Positions 10,503 through 19,200 of a DNA stretch of 64,000 bases are shown in pieces. The DNA comes from Nodosilinea nodulosa PCC 7104 (GTDB taxonomy: Bacteria; Cyanobacteriota; Cyanobacteriia; Phormidesmidales; Phormidesmidaceae). Both the position numbers and the translations under genes were made by a program. Position 1 is the stretch's first letter. The number at the start of each line of letters is the position of its first letter. The notes below the pieces were generated by a model. That model saw nothing but the letters and a program-made list of their open reading frames with translations, had not been told where the DNA came from and did not search any database. Location: positions 2,678,010 to 2,742,009 of the forward strand of contig NZ_JH976537.1 in NCBI RefSeq assembly GCF_000309385.1, written 5' to 3'.

Positions 10503-10804
10503 CTCGCTTAACCCACTGTCCTCCACGGGTACAACCGCCCCTGCGGGGGCGGGCGGCGGCCTTCGCCGACCCCGAACGATTGCAGTCGATGCCCCAGCCG
10601 GTGTTTCGCCGCCATCCTCCCGGGGGCGGGGCCATCCGAGAGCGGGTGGTGTATCGGACTCCCGATCACCCTGTCCATCCCGGCTTGATTGAGCTTTACC
10701 AGCTGTGGCCCTACCTGTTCAAGCTGCTCGACCGTCCCTGGAAATGGCTTGCAGCCCTGGCCGCCATCATCATTCTCTCGGTGCTGATTGGCAGCCTGCT
10801 GTAG
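10499..10804 (+). CDS. small single-span membrane protein coupled to the haloperoxidase
   Basis: 101 residues, not recognised. The ATG overlaps the haloperoxidase stop (ATGA), which strongly suggests translational coupling. The first 75 residues are polar and rich in Arg and Pro. Residues about 77-101 (WKWLAALAAIIILSVLIGSLL) form a single hydrophobic helix running to the very C-terminus, as in tail-anchored proteins. A good terminator follows at 10843. It could tether or position the peroxidase at a membrane, but that is inference from context only. Confidence 0.7.
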   Translation: MTRLTHCPPRVQPPLRGRAAAFADPERLQSMPQPVFRRHPPGGGAIRERVVYRTPDHPVHPGLIELYQLWPYLFKLLDRPWKWLAALAAIIILSVLIGSLL

Positions 10805-10842
10805 CCGCAGGTTGACGGGAAACAACGGTGTAATGTCGCGAT

Positions 10843-10872
10843 CGCCAGTCCTGCGGGGCTGGCGTTTTGTTT
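10843..10872 (+). terminator. Rho-independent terminator after the haloperoxidase operon
   Basis: The stem CGCCAGTCC pairs with GGGCTGGCG around a short loop and is followed by TTTTGTTT. It lies 38 bases after the stop of the small membrane protein and would end the two-gene transcript. Confidence 0.75.
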
Positions 10873-10933
10873 GACGATTGCCCTGGGGCGCTGAAGCACC
10901 AGCACAAATTCAATTTGACCTGATTTCAATCAA

Positions 10934-10996
10934 CGCGAAGCAATCACAGGCCAGCGCGAAGCAATCACAAGCCAGCGCGAAGCAATCACAGGCCAG
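10934..10996. repeat. three tandem copies of a 21-bp unit
   Basis: The unit CGCGAAGCAATCACAGGCCA plus a final G is repeated at 10934, 10955 and 10976. The copies are identical except for one G-to-A change in the second. A decayed partial copy follows. It lies in the gap between two convergent genes and has no spacers, so it is a minisatellite and not a CRISPR. Confidence 0.85.
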
Positions 10997-11015
10997 CACA
11001 AGACAAGCTCAGAAC

Positions 11016-11795
11016 TCAATCCCTTAAATGCTTTGCCACCAACACAGCCTGCACCCATGCAGCATCGGCGGTGCTGAGGGGCGGCACCGGGTCTTGGCGG
11101 TAGTCGATCGCCAAATCGTAGCTGGCGCGATCGTAGACACCATTCACTAAATCTTGAAGATCGACCCAAATTGCCGGGTCGCCCGGCTGAAGCGGGACTG
11201 GCAACGATGGCATCGGGTCGCTCAGATTAAACCCATAGAGTTCAGCTAAGGGTCGCTGCTCTGCCCGGCTGACCACAATACGGTAGAGACTGGTAGCCGC
11301 AGCACTGCGCAGCGGTAGCGGGCCAAAGGCGCGAATCAAGTCAATCTCAATCAGATGGGTTTGGCTGCCCAATACTTTCAAGCGCTTGGCTTCGTAGAGT
11401 TGTCGCCCCTGGCCAGCGCGCTTGTTGCTTGGGGAAAGCAGCTCCAGGGTAGTCACAACGGCTTCAGTGCCGACTTCGCGAATCTCTAAAGAGCGTTCGG
11501 TGACCTCCTCCGGCATGGGCAGCTCAACCATCACCGGCTCGACTAAGATCTGCCCCTGGCGCTGAGGCGCTAAATCTGCCGCTGGGGTGGCCCGAAAAAC
11601 AGCAGCGTCCGGACGACCAATTTGCAAATCCAATGCCGCATCTTGGTACACCCGCTTTTCGATCGCAACCCGATACTTAGGCCGTAATTGTGGCCCCAAC
11701 TGGTCAGCAATAGCCACCAGCAGCCGGTTATGGAACTCTGACCACAGCCCTGGCTGCTCAAGGTACGGGTCCATGCCGGGGAAGGGGGATGGCAT
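11016..11795 (-). CDS. DUF4058 family protein
   Basis: 259 residues. The N-terminus MPSPFPGMDPYLEQPGLWSE is diagnostic for DUF4058, a family widespread in cyanobacteria and planctomycetes. Further along, VVTTLELLSPSNKRAGQGRQLYEAKR and LIEIDLIRAF recall the core of PD-(D/E)XK-like or Uma2-like folds, but I cannot place a full active site. Function is unknown. It is transcribed alone, convergent with the haloperoxidase operon. Confidence 0.88.
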   Translation of the reverse strand: MPSPFPGMDPYLEQPGLWSEFHNRLLVAIADQLGPQLRPKYRVAIEKRVYQDAALDLQIGRPDAAVFRATPAADLAPQRQGQILVEPVMVELPMPEEVTERSLEIREVGTEAVVTTLELLSPSNKRAGQGRQLYEAKRLKVLGSQTHLIEIDLIRAFGPLPLRSAAATSLYRIVVSRAEQRPLAELYGFNLSDPMPSLPVPLQPGDPAIWVDLQDLVNGVYDRASYDLAIDYRQDPVPPLSTADAAWVQAVLVAKHLRD

Positions 11796-11926
11796 TAGGG
11801 CGATCGCAGTTGAGTTAGCTTAAATTTTAGGCGATCGCGCTGGGCAGAAGAGAAGTCGGTCGCTGCATAGCGCCCTCGAAACCGTCACCATGTCATAGGT
11901 GGTGACATAACGATTCCTGCGGGTCT

Positions 11927-12817
11927 ATGGAAATCTTGATTTCGGCGATGCTGCCCATTGCTCTGGTGGCAGCGGTGGGCTTTGGGGTGGGGCGCAACCT
12001 GGAGCTCGATATGCAAACCCTGGCGCGGGTGAATATCTACGCCCTGCTGCCCGCGCTGGTGTTGAGCAGTCTGGCCAAAACCACCCTGGGCTTGGGCAGC
12101 GCTGTGGCGATTGTCATCACGTTCTTGCTCAATACAGCGCTGCTTTACCTGCTGGCGGTGGGACTGGGCCGCCGTCTGAAGTTTTCGGTCGATGAGCAAA
12201 AGAGCCTGATTGCCACCACCCTGTTCTCCAATGTTGGCAACATGGGGCTGCCCTTTGTTTTGTTTGCCCTGGGGGATGCCGGGCTGGAGCGAGCGGTGGT
12301 GTATCTGGTCGGCTCCAGCGTCATGATTGCCACGGTCTTTCCCATCGTGCTGAAGGGGGCGGGGGTGCGGGCGGGAATAAACTTCACCCTGCGGCTGCCG
12401 GTGTTTTGGGCGGCGATCGCAGGCATTGGTCTCCAGGCCGCCCAGGGCACATTTCCTGTCCCTATCGAGCGCGGCGTCACAATTTTGGGGCAGGGGGCCA
12501 TTCCCCTGGCGCTGCTGACCCTGGGGATACAGCTGTCTCGCACCCAGCTTGTATTTGGCCGCTATGAGCTGCTGGGCGCAGGAATTCGGCTGTTGATATC
12601 GCCGATTTTGGCCTATAGCGTGGGCACCGGGCTGGGGTTGCAGGGGCTCGATCGCCAGGTGGTCGTACTGCAAGCGGCCATGCCGGTAGCGGTGAATTCG
12701 CTGATTTGGGTGACGGAGCTGGGGGGCGATCGCACCCGCGTCGCGCGAACCATTGTGCTTTCGACGTTTCTCAGTCTGTTTACGCTGCCGGTGGTGCTGT
12801 GGCTCAGCAGCCAGTGA
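11927..12817 (+). CDS. AEC family transporter (auxin efflux carrier type)
   Basis: 296 residues with about ten hydrophobic helices in two five-helix halves, and the typical AEC features: an early NIYALLPALVLSSL helix, a FSNVGNMGLPFV segment in the crossover helix, and a final MPVAVNSLIWVTELGGD. AEC proteins are secondary carriers for organic anions such as malate or auxin-like molecules; the substrate here is unknown. It is followed after 33 bases by the glycosylase gene on the same strand, so they may share a transcript. Confidence 0.9.
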   Translation: MEILISAMLPIALVAAVGFGVGRNLELDMQTLARVNIYALLPALVLSSLAKTTLGLGSAVAIVITFLLNTALLYLLAVGLGRRLKFSVDEQKSLIATTLFSNVGNMGLPFVLFALGDAGLERAVVYLVGSSVMIATVFPIVLKGAGVRAGINFTLRLPVFWAAIAGIGLQAAQGTFPVPIERGVTILGQGAIPLALLTLGIQLSRTQLVFGRYELLGAGIRLLISPILAYSVGTGLGLQGLDRQVVVLQAAMPVAVNSLIWVTELGGDRTRVARTIVLSTFLSLFTLPVVLWLSSQ

Positions 12818-12850
12818 GATCGATTTTGGATTGGCGATTTTGGATTTTGG

Positions 12851-13555
12851 ATGGTTGTGGCGATGACGGGTAGTGATGTAGCCAAGACCCTGGATAGCGA
12901 GCTGTTGCCGCCCAGCGCTGAGCTGCGGCAGGCGGTGGCGGTGTTGTATGGTCGCGACCCCAGCTTCCAGCGCGTGGAGGCCGAAGCTGGCCCCCTCACC
13001 GTGCGCAGTTGGGCGGCGGGGTTTCCTTCGCTGGTGCGCATCATCATGGGGCAGCAGCTCTCATCTCGGGCGGCCCAGGCGATTTTTCAGCGCTTACAGG
13101 CAGAGCTGGAGCTGACGCCGGGGGCGATCGCTGCCGCCCCAGACACCACCCTCAAGCAGGTGGGGCTGAGCCGCGCCAAGATTGCCACCTGCCAGCGGCT
13201 ATCCGCAGCGATTTTGTTAGGTCAACTCAATCTGGAAACTCTTGTAGCCCTGCCCGATGCCGCCGCCGTCGAACATCTCACCCAAATCAAAGGCATCGGG
13301 GTGTGGACGGCGGAGGTCTACCTGCTGTTTTGTCTAAAGCGGCTGAGCAGTTTTCCGGCCTCAGATTTAGCCGTTCAAGTCGGCTATCAGCGGCTCAAAG
13401 CCCTGGCCCACCGCCCCACCCGCAAAGAATTGATGGCTGCGACAGACTTGCTGCATCCCTATCGTGGCGCGGCGGCCCACCTGCTCTGGCACTACTACCG
13501 CCATCTGGCTAGCCCAAAAGCGGCTGACAGCTCGGGCAAATGCCGTACACCGTAA
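12851..13555 (+). CDS. DNA-3-methyladenine glycosylase II (AlkA-like)
   Basis: 234 residues of the HhH-GPD superfamily, which removes alkylated bases from DNA. The helix-hairpin-helix LTQIKGIGVWTAEVYLL spans about 143-159, and the catalytic aspartate is Asp172 in FPASDLAVQVG. The FeS-cluster cysteines of MutY or Nth are absent, as expected for AlkA-type enzymes. There is a second possible ATG at residue 5. The last 47 bases overlap the convergent fur gene, so the tail LASPKAADSSGK is read from the opposite strand of fur codons. Confidence 0.88.
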   Translation: MVVAMTGSDVAKTLDSELLPPSAELRQAVAVLYGRDPSFQRVEAEAGPLTVRSWAAGFPSLVRIIMGQQLSSRAAQAIFQRLQAELELTPGAIAAAPDTTLKQVGLSRAKIATCQRLSAAILLGQLNLETLVALPDAAAVEHLTQIKGIGVWTAEVYLLFCLKRLSSFPASDLAVQVGYQRLKALAHRPTRKELMAATDLLHPYRGAAAHLLWHYYRHLASPKAADSSGKCRTP

Positions 13556-13982
13556 ACTGGCAGTTGAGCAGCGAAAACCCGCGCGCGGCGCTCTCGCTGC
13601 TGCCCACCTGGGCCATGGTGGCGTCTTCGAACTCCTTCACGGCGCCGCAGTGAACGCACACCAGATGGTGATGCTGGTCCATAAAGGGGGTGTTGAGCTC
13701 GTAGTATTTGCGGCCTTCGGCTAGCTCTAGTTCTTGCAGCAGGCTCAGCCGCACCATCACGTGCAGCGCCCGATAGATAGTGGAGAAGCTAATTTTTTCG
13801 CCCTGATCGAGCAGCTGTTGATGAATCTCCTCGGCGCTGAGGTGGTGCCCCAGGGCCGCAGCCTGAAACAAATCCAAAATCTTTTGCCGCTGGCTGGTGA
13901 ACCGAAACCCTTCTTTGTTGAGAACGGTTTTGAGCTGGTCGGCCTCCTGGCTTAAATCTGGCAGAGCTGGATCATGTTCCAT
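13509..13982 (-). CDS. Fur family transcriptional regulator
   Basis: 157 residues from the ATG at 13982 (an ATG at 14024 would add 14). The winged helix covers about residues 10-85 (FRFTSQRQKILDLF, ISFSTIYRALHVM). The C-terminal metal and dimer domain has the histidine cluster DQHHHLVCVHCGAV and a second CPSC, giving the two CX2C pairs of a structural zinc site. It is closer to iron-responsive FurA than to PerR or Zur of cyanobacteria, but the subtype is not certain. It is divergent from dps, with two Fur-box-like palindromes in the shared 350-bp gap, so autoregulation and dps control are likely. Confidence 0.9.
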   Translation of the reverse strand: MEHDPALPDLSQEADQLKTVLNKEGFRFTSQRQKILDLFQAAALGHHLSAEEIHQQLLDQGEKISFSTIYRALHVMVRLSLLQELELAEGRKYYELNTPFMDQHHHLVCVHCGAVKEFEDATMAQVGSSESAARGFSLLNCQFTVYGICPSCQPLLG

Positions 13983-14146
13983 TGTCGTTTCGCTACGGTC
14001 AAAACAGTCGATTGGGCTATCCATACAAATCAAGCATTCGCGCTTGGGCTGGTGCCCTGATGGGCAAGATTTTCCAGGCGATCGCACCGGGCCTTCTCAA
14101 ACTAGCCACTGCGGCTGGAACTGCCTTTTTCCTGAGCATTTCGGCC

Positions 14147-14167
14147 TATCGAAAACCATTTTCGATA
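14147..14167. promoter_or_regulatory. Fur-box-like palindrome 1
   Basis: A perfect inverted repeat, TATCGAAAA-N3-TTTTCGATA, lies in the fur-dps intergenic region. The inner CGAAAACCATTTTCG fits the 7-1-7 Fur-box pattern with one mismatch. Its place between a Fur gene and an iron-storage gene supports an operator role. Confidence 0.65.
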
Positions 14168-14184
14168 CTAGCATTCGGGATTAT

Positions 14185-14199
14185 TGAAAATCATTTTCG
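14185..14199. promoter_or_regulatory. Fur-box-like palindrome 2
   Basis: TGAAAATCATTTTCG is a 7-1-7 inverted repeat with 6 of 7 matching positions, 17 bases after the first palindrome. The following AT-rich stretch to about 14280 probably holds the dps promoter. Two spaced operators would allow cooperative Fur binding. Confidence 0.65.
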
Positions 14200-14335
14200 C
14201 TATTCATATTCTCGAGCAAAATTTTCTTTTCTCTATGGTTTTAGGCAGCCAAAATTATTAGCTAGATTCAAAAAAATACGGTAGGCTCAAGGGGCAGCTT
14301 AAGGCTGTTTTCATGGCCAATAAAGGGGAATGCTT

Positions 14336-14872
14336 ATGCCTGTTACTGAGACTCTGCTGCAAACCTACGGCGAGGTTGCAGACAACCCAATTTTGCTGGA
14401 AACGTCGATTACAGAGCCTGTTGTCGAGGGTTTGGCAACGGTCTATGCCAGCTTTGTGGCCCTGTCTTTGCAATACCAAAAGCACCACTTTGTGGTGGAG
14501 GGTTCGGAGTACTACATGCTCCACGACTACTTTGAGGAGAGCTACGATGCGGCCCGAGGTCACGCCCACGACGTGGGTGAGCGTCTGCACGGGCTGGGGG
14601 GTATTCCTCCGCTGAGCTTTGGCAAGCTGGGCCAGCTGTGCTGCTTCGATATGGAGGGCGACGACACCTACCGCTGCCGCATCATGATCGACCACGACCT
14701 GAAGGCCGAGCAGGGGCTGATCGAGCTGATTCGACGGCTGGCGTCCCAGGCCGAGAGTTTGGGCGATCGCGCCACCCGCTACCTCTACGAGCAAATTCTG
14801 CTGAAAACCGAGGAGCGAGCCTACCATCTGGAGCACTTCCTCACTCCAGATAGCCTGAAACTGGGCTGGTAG
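14336..14872 (+). CDS. dps: Dps family ferritin-like protein
   Basis: 178 residues from the second ATG, which has GGGG at good spacing; the ATG at 14330 is too close. Dps proteins form 12-subunit shells that oxidise Fe(II) with hydrogen peroxide and store the iron. The ferroxidase region YQKHHFVVEGSEYYMLHDYF, with the following Asp and Glu in AHDVGERLHGLGG, is typical, as is the four-helix bundle pattern to the end. Divergent from a Fur regulator with Fur-box-like sites between them, so iron or peroxide control is likely. A strong stem-loop follows the stop. Confidence 0.88.
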   Translation: MPVTETLLQTYGEVADNPILLETSITEPVVEGLATVYASFVALSLQYQKHHFVVEGSEYYMLHDYFEESYDAARGHAHDVGERLHGLGGIPPLSFGKLGQLCCFDMEGDDTYRCRIMIDHDLKAEQGLIELIRRLASQAESLGDRATRYLYEQILLKTEERAYHLEHFLTPDSLKLGW

Positions 14873-14881
14873 CCGTTCTCC

Positions 14882-14902
14882 GCCCCCCTTAAAAAGGGGG
14901 GC
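14882..14902 (+). terminator. stem-loop after dps (GCCCCCCTT-AAA-AAGGGGGGC)
   Basis: A perfect 9-bp GC-rich stem with an AAA loop begins 10 bases after the dps stop. It is the same dispersed element as at 1170-1188. There is no T-run, so it may stabilise the 3' end and need not be a classical terminator. Confidence 0.5.
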
Positions 14903-14961
14903 AGGGGGAATCTAGCCAGTTTTGGCGTCTCTTCAGGTTGCCTCTTGCTCACGCTCACCAC

Positions 14962-15069
14962 TTACGAATCGAAATAGACCGTCCAGATAATCCAGCTTGA
15001 TAGCGCCAAAAAGGCGACAATCAGCAACCAGTGATCCCATCGCTGGGGGTCAAACGCCTGGCCATTCAT
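14962..15069 (-). CDS. 35-residue membrane peptide, third gene of an overlapping operon
   Basis: An unrecognised short gene encoding MNGQAFDPQRWDHW, then a hydrophobic helix (LLIVAFLALSSWIIWTV) and a YFDS tail. Its ATG overlaps the stop of the upstream [2Fe-2S] gene as ATGA, the same arrangement that joins the first two genes of this operon. That overlap and the clean polar-helix-polar layout argue that it is real. It has the size of the small single-span subunits found in thylakoid complexes, but I do not recognise it as one of them. Confidence 0.6.
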   Translation of the reverse strand: MNGQAFDPQRWDHWLLIVAFLALSSWIIWTVYFDS

Positions 15070-15650
15070 GATTGTGGCTTCACCTGAGCCAGCGCTTCGG
15101 CAGGGGTGGGGCGATGTAGCATACGGCCGTTGGGTAGCCGCAGATTTGGCCCGTGCTTGCAGGCTTTCATGCAGCCCGTGGCTTTAATGGAGACGTGGCT
15201 CAAGTCGGGATTGCTGTCTACGGCATCCTGCAGGGCGCCGTGGAGCTGTCGGCCGCCCTGTTTGTAGCATTTGCCCTTGGTACACACTTCAATGCAGAGG
15301 CGCTTTTGCTTGGGCCTGTCTGCTTCCACAACGGGCGAGAGATCCCCCCACTGCTGCCGCAGCAATGATGCCTCACACTCGGGCAGGGGCAGCACGTTGA
15401 TGGCCCGCCAGCGGTCGTCCTCTGGATAGGCCCAGACCTGAACAAACTCGCCCGGCGCCAGCTCGCGCACCAGCATGGGGCGCAGGTATTTGGGCAGCTT
15501 AATCGTGTATTCCGCTGCGCCTACTTGCAGCAGCATTCCTTTAATTTTGCCTTTATCAGAGCGGTAGGCTCCGACATATTGACCTTTGAGCACCTGCCCG
15601 GTGGGCGCAGTTCTGGCCTCGGCCAGGGCGGGTTCATGGAGGGTTTTCAT
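15066..15650 (-). CDS. (2Fe-2S) ferredoxin domain protein, thioredoxin-like fold
   Basis: 194 residues from MKTLHEPALAEAR. The N-terminal half, about residues 20-105, looks like a small beta domain (GQVLKGQYVGAYRSDKGKIK). The C-terminal half is a thioredoxin-like [2Fe-2S] ferredoxin with ligand cysteines in CTKGKCYKQGG and GCMKACKHGPN. Related cyanobacterial proteins of the same two-part design are common but uncharacterised; electron transfer is the likely role. The start overlaps the preceding gene by ATGA, and the stop overlaps the next small gene the same way. Confidence 0.85.
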   Translation of the reverse strand: MKTLHEPALAEARTAPTGQVLKGQYVGAYRSDKGKIKGMLLQVGAAEYTIKLPKYLRPMLVRELAPGEFVQVWAYPEDDRWRAINVLPLPECEASLLRQQWGDLSPVVEADRPKQKRLCIEVCTKGKCYKQGGRQLHGALQDAVDSNPDLSHVSIKATGCMKACKHGPNLRLPNGRMLHRPTPAEALAQVKPQS

Positions 15651-15934
15651 TGCAGGTTCCTTTGCTGCCAGCAGCGTTCCAGGTGGTCGGCGAGAGATTG
15701 TTTGGTTTTGCTGGTGGCCTGCACCACGCTCCAGACCTGGAGGGCATCGGCGGGGGTGTGGATGACGACGGTGAGGGGGCGATCGCAGCGGCATTCACAA
15801 GTCAGGCCCAGCTCTTGCAGGCGACGGTAAACGGTCCAGCGGTTGATGCGATCTAGCTCCAGGCTAGTTCGGGCCTGGGCGGCAGGGTCAAAATCTGGCC
15901 CCGATCCTAAAAATTCTGGCTCTAAGACGTGCAT
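15647..15934 (-). CDS. Asr1405/Asl0597-like small protein
   Basis: 95 residues from MHVLEPEFLG. The core INRWTVYRRLQELGLTCECRCDRPL, followed by ALQVWSVVQ and LADHLERCW, matches a small family found in nearly all cyanobacteria and named after the Anabaena proteins Asr1405 and Asl0597. Function is unknown; three cysteines or so could bind a metal. It is the first gene of a three-gene minus-strand operon with ATGA overlaps. Upstream, 15935-16294 (360 bases) holds the divergent promoters and no gene that I can support. Confidence 0.75.
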   Translation of the reverse strand: MHVLEPEFLGSGPDFDPAAQARTSLELDRINRWTVYRRLQELGLTCECRCDRPLTVVIHTPADALQVWSVVQATSKTKQSLADHLERCWQQRNLQ

Positions 15935-16294
15935 ATTATCTCGACTGACTCTCCATAGTGGTGGCCCCAAAAGGCCTGGGCTTATTGAAACTGACTCTGA
16001 ACTAGGCGATCGCAGCGCTCGATAGGGCCAGCCGCTTAAAGGCTATGCCCCTTTACCAGAAGGCATTGCAGCATATTTCAAAAAACTCTTTGCTCAGCTC
16101 CACGCAGCCATGAGCCGCTATTGCTATTGACTCTCGTTACTACTAAGATACCCAACCCTGGGGATTAATGCAACAGATTTTCAATAAGGATGGCCTGTTG
16201 CCACCGTCCCGGCGGTGGGTACCCAGGACACACCTTAAATCAGCCGGGCCGGTACAATTTCAGGTAACGAGCAGTTCTCTGCGATCGCATCACC

Positions 16295-19200
16295 ATGCCA
16301 GCCCCAAAAAACGTTGCCGACCTCCGCGCCAATCTAGTGCAGTCTTACCAAAAGCTCGGGGAGCAAGAGCGGGAGCTGGTGCAGCTGTATTCCATTATTT
16401 ACGCCCCGGTGGGCAAGGTAAAGCTGCTCGATTGCCTTAACCTCTACTTAGCTGATGCCAAAAAGCCCAAGATTGCGGGGCCGCATCTGCTCAATCCGCT
16501 GATCACCCGCCTCAACGGCAAGCGGCTGCTGGTCACCCACAGCACCTACGGCCCCCAGTGCCACCCGCTGCTGGTCGAAATCGCCACCCGCGACGCCATT
16601 CACCAGGGCCGCTTTGAGCCGATGGTCAAAGCCGTGCAGACCAAGCTCCCCATTCGCACCCAGGGCTGGAACAAAGCCCTGCGCTATTTTCAAACCGAAG
16701 ACGAGTTCCTGCGCGAGGTGCGCATCGGCCTCTACCGCTGCGACTGGAACTACATTGAGCAGCAGTTTGAGGCCTACTACAGCAACCCCTACGCCTCTAG
16801 CCGCATGTCGATGCCGCAGGTGTTTGAGCTGGTCTGCAACAATCCCTTTGAGCGGGACTGGGTGCTCGGCCTCAAGCAAGACCCCAAACTGTTCGAGGCC
16901 GCCCTGGGCAATCTCTGCCTCAGCGCGCTGATGGCGCTGACCCCAGCCGAGGGGGCCATCGCTCTGCTCCAGGAAGAATGCACCCAGCCCGGCTCCACCG
17001 TTTCCGATCGCCTCAAGGGCATCTGGATTGAGCAGCTGATCGCCCAAGGTCGGCTGCAAGAAGCGGATGCCGCGCTCCAGGACTACGCCGACGAAAACCC
17101 CATCGACCTGCTGCTGCACCAGAGCTGGCTCAGCTGCCTGGGGGGCGACTACGACCAGACGATTCAATCTGGAGCCGTGGCCCTCAAGCTGCTGAAAAAA
17201 AGCACCGGCAAGCGCAAAATCTATTTCGACACCGTGCCCGGTCTGTTTCTAGTCCTGGCGCTGATCCGGGCGGGCACCCCGGCCTGCCTCAAAGAAGCCG
17301 AGGGCTACGCCCACACCATTGCCGAGCAGGGCTACCGCCACTGGATGAGCGTCATCTATAGCTGTTTAGAGAAAGTTGCCCAGGTGCTCCAGGGCAACAC
17401 GGCGGCGAAACGCTATCTCACCAATACCCCCGTCAGCAGCCTCGACAACGCCAACAGCTTCGAGGCCCTGATCGACATGCTGTGTCTATACTGGGTCGAT
17501 TTGGAGGATGCCCAGGAACGGCTGCCCGATATTGCCAGAGAGTTCTACCAGGCCGCCACCGCCGCCGGGTACGACTGGTTTGCCCTCGAAGCGGCTGAGC
17601 TGCTGGCTCGGCTTACCCCCGAGAGCAGCTACGCCCAGTCCGCTGCCCAGCTGCGCCAAAAAACCGGCCTTTGCCCCCTAATTGACATCATTACGCCAAA
17701 GCAGCCCTGGGAGCTATCGCTAACGGCGCTGATGGGCCTCAACCCTGCCACCCCGTCACCGCAGGCCAAGACAGCGATCGCCAGCGAGTATCGGCTGGCC
17801 TGGTTTTTGACGTTCTACTCGACTGAGACCTGGATGCTCCAGCCCAAGGAGCAGAAAATTAGCGTCAAGGGGGGCTGGAGCAAAGGCCGCGCGATCGCCC
17901 TCAAGCGCCTCAAGCAGGAGGTCGCTAGCTTCAGCTACCTCACTCCCCAAGACCGCGACGTTTGCTCATACCTGACCCACGACCCCTACAGCTACGGCTA
18001 CGACAACTACTATTTCGCCGACCAGGCGCTGCTGGCCCTAGTCGGCCATCCCCTGGTGTTCTGGGAAGATTCGCCCACCACTCGGGTCGATGTGGTGAAA
18101 GGGGAACCGGCCCTGATGGTGCGCCAAACCAGGGCGGGCCAGCTGGCGATTTCGCTGACCCCAGAGGTGGAGCCTAAAAAGGCGATCGCCCTGGTCAAAG
18201 AAACCCCCACCCGGCTCAAGGTGGTCGAGTTTACCGCCAGCCACCACCGCATTGCCGAGGTGCTGGGGCCAAAGAATTCCCTGCAAGTGCCCGAAAGCGC
18301 CAAGGAGCAGGTGCTCGCCGCCATCAACGCCGTGGCGGGCCTAGTGACGGTGCACTCCGACATCGGCGGCGGCGTGGCCGATGCTGAAGAAGTCGCAGCC
18401 CAGCCCCAGCCCCACCTGCACCTGCTGCCCGCGGGCGAAGGGCTCAAGGTCTCCCTGCTGACCCGGCCCTTTGGCGACGGCGGCCCTTACTACCGACCGG
18501 GAACCGGCGGCGAAATGGTGATCGCCGAAATCGACGGCAAGCGTCTGCAAACCCACCGCAACTTAAAAGAAGAGAAAAAACTGGCCCGCGCTGTCGAAAC
18601 CGCCTGCCCCACCCTGCAACGCCTGGAGGATGAAGCGGGCGAGTGGCTGATCGACGACCCCGAAGCCTGCCTGGAGCTGCTGCTGGAAATTCAAGACCTG
18701 GGCGACCAGGCGGTGGTGGAGTGGCCCGAAGGCGAAAAAATGCGGATCGCCAACCGGGTCAGCCTCAGCAACTTCAAGATTCAAATTCAGCGCCAGCGCG
18801 ACTGGTTTGCCGCCAGCGGCGAGCTGCAAATTAGCGACGACGAGGTGCTGGGCATGAAGCAGCTCATGGAGCTACTCGACGCCTCCCCCGGTCGGTTTGT
18901 AAAGCTGGCCGACGGCCAGTTTCTCGCCCTTACCCAGGAGTTTCGCAAACGCCTCGACGACCTGCGGGCCTACTCCGAAACCAGCGGCGACGGCGTGCGA
19001 TTCCATCCCCTGGCCGGGCTGGCCATGGAAGACTGGATGGATGACGTCGGCCAGCTCAAAACCGACAAGCACTGGAAAGAGCACCTCAAGCGCATCAAAG
19101 AAGCCAAGGATCTCAAGCCCGAGCTGCCCTCTACCCTCCGGGCCGAACTGCGCGACTACCAGATTGAGGGCTTTAACTGGCTGGCGCGGCTGGCCCACTG

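Noticed and set aside
9594-10526. 310-codon minus-strand open frame opposite the haloperoxidase
   Set aside because: Overlaps the vanadate-site region of a confident gene and shows no domain pattern.
10934-10996. CRISPR array
   Set aside because: Three head-to-tail 21-bp units without spacers and no cas genes: a plain tandem repeat.
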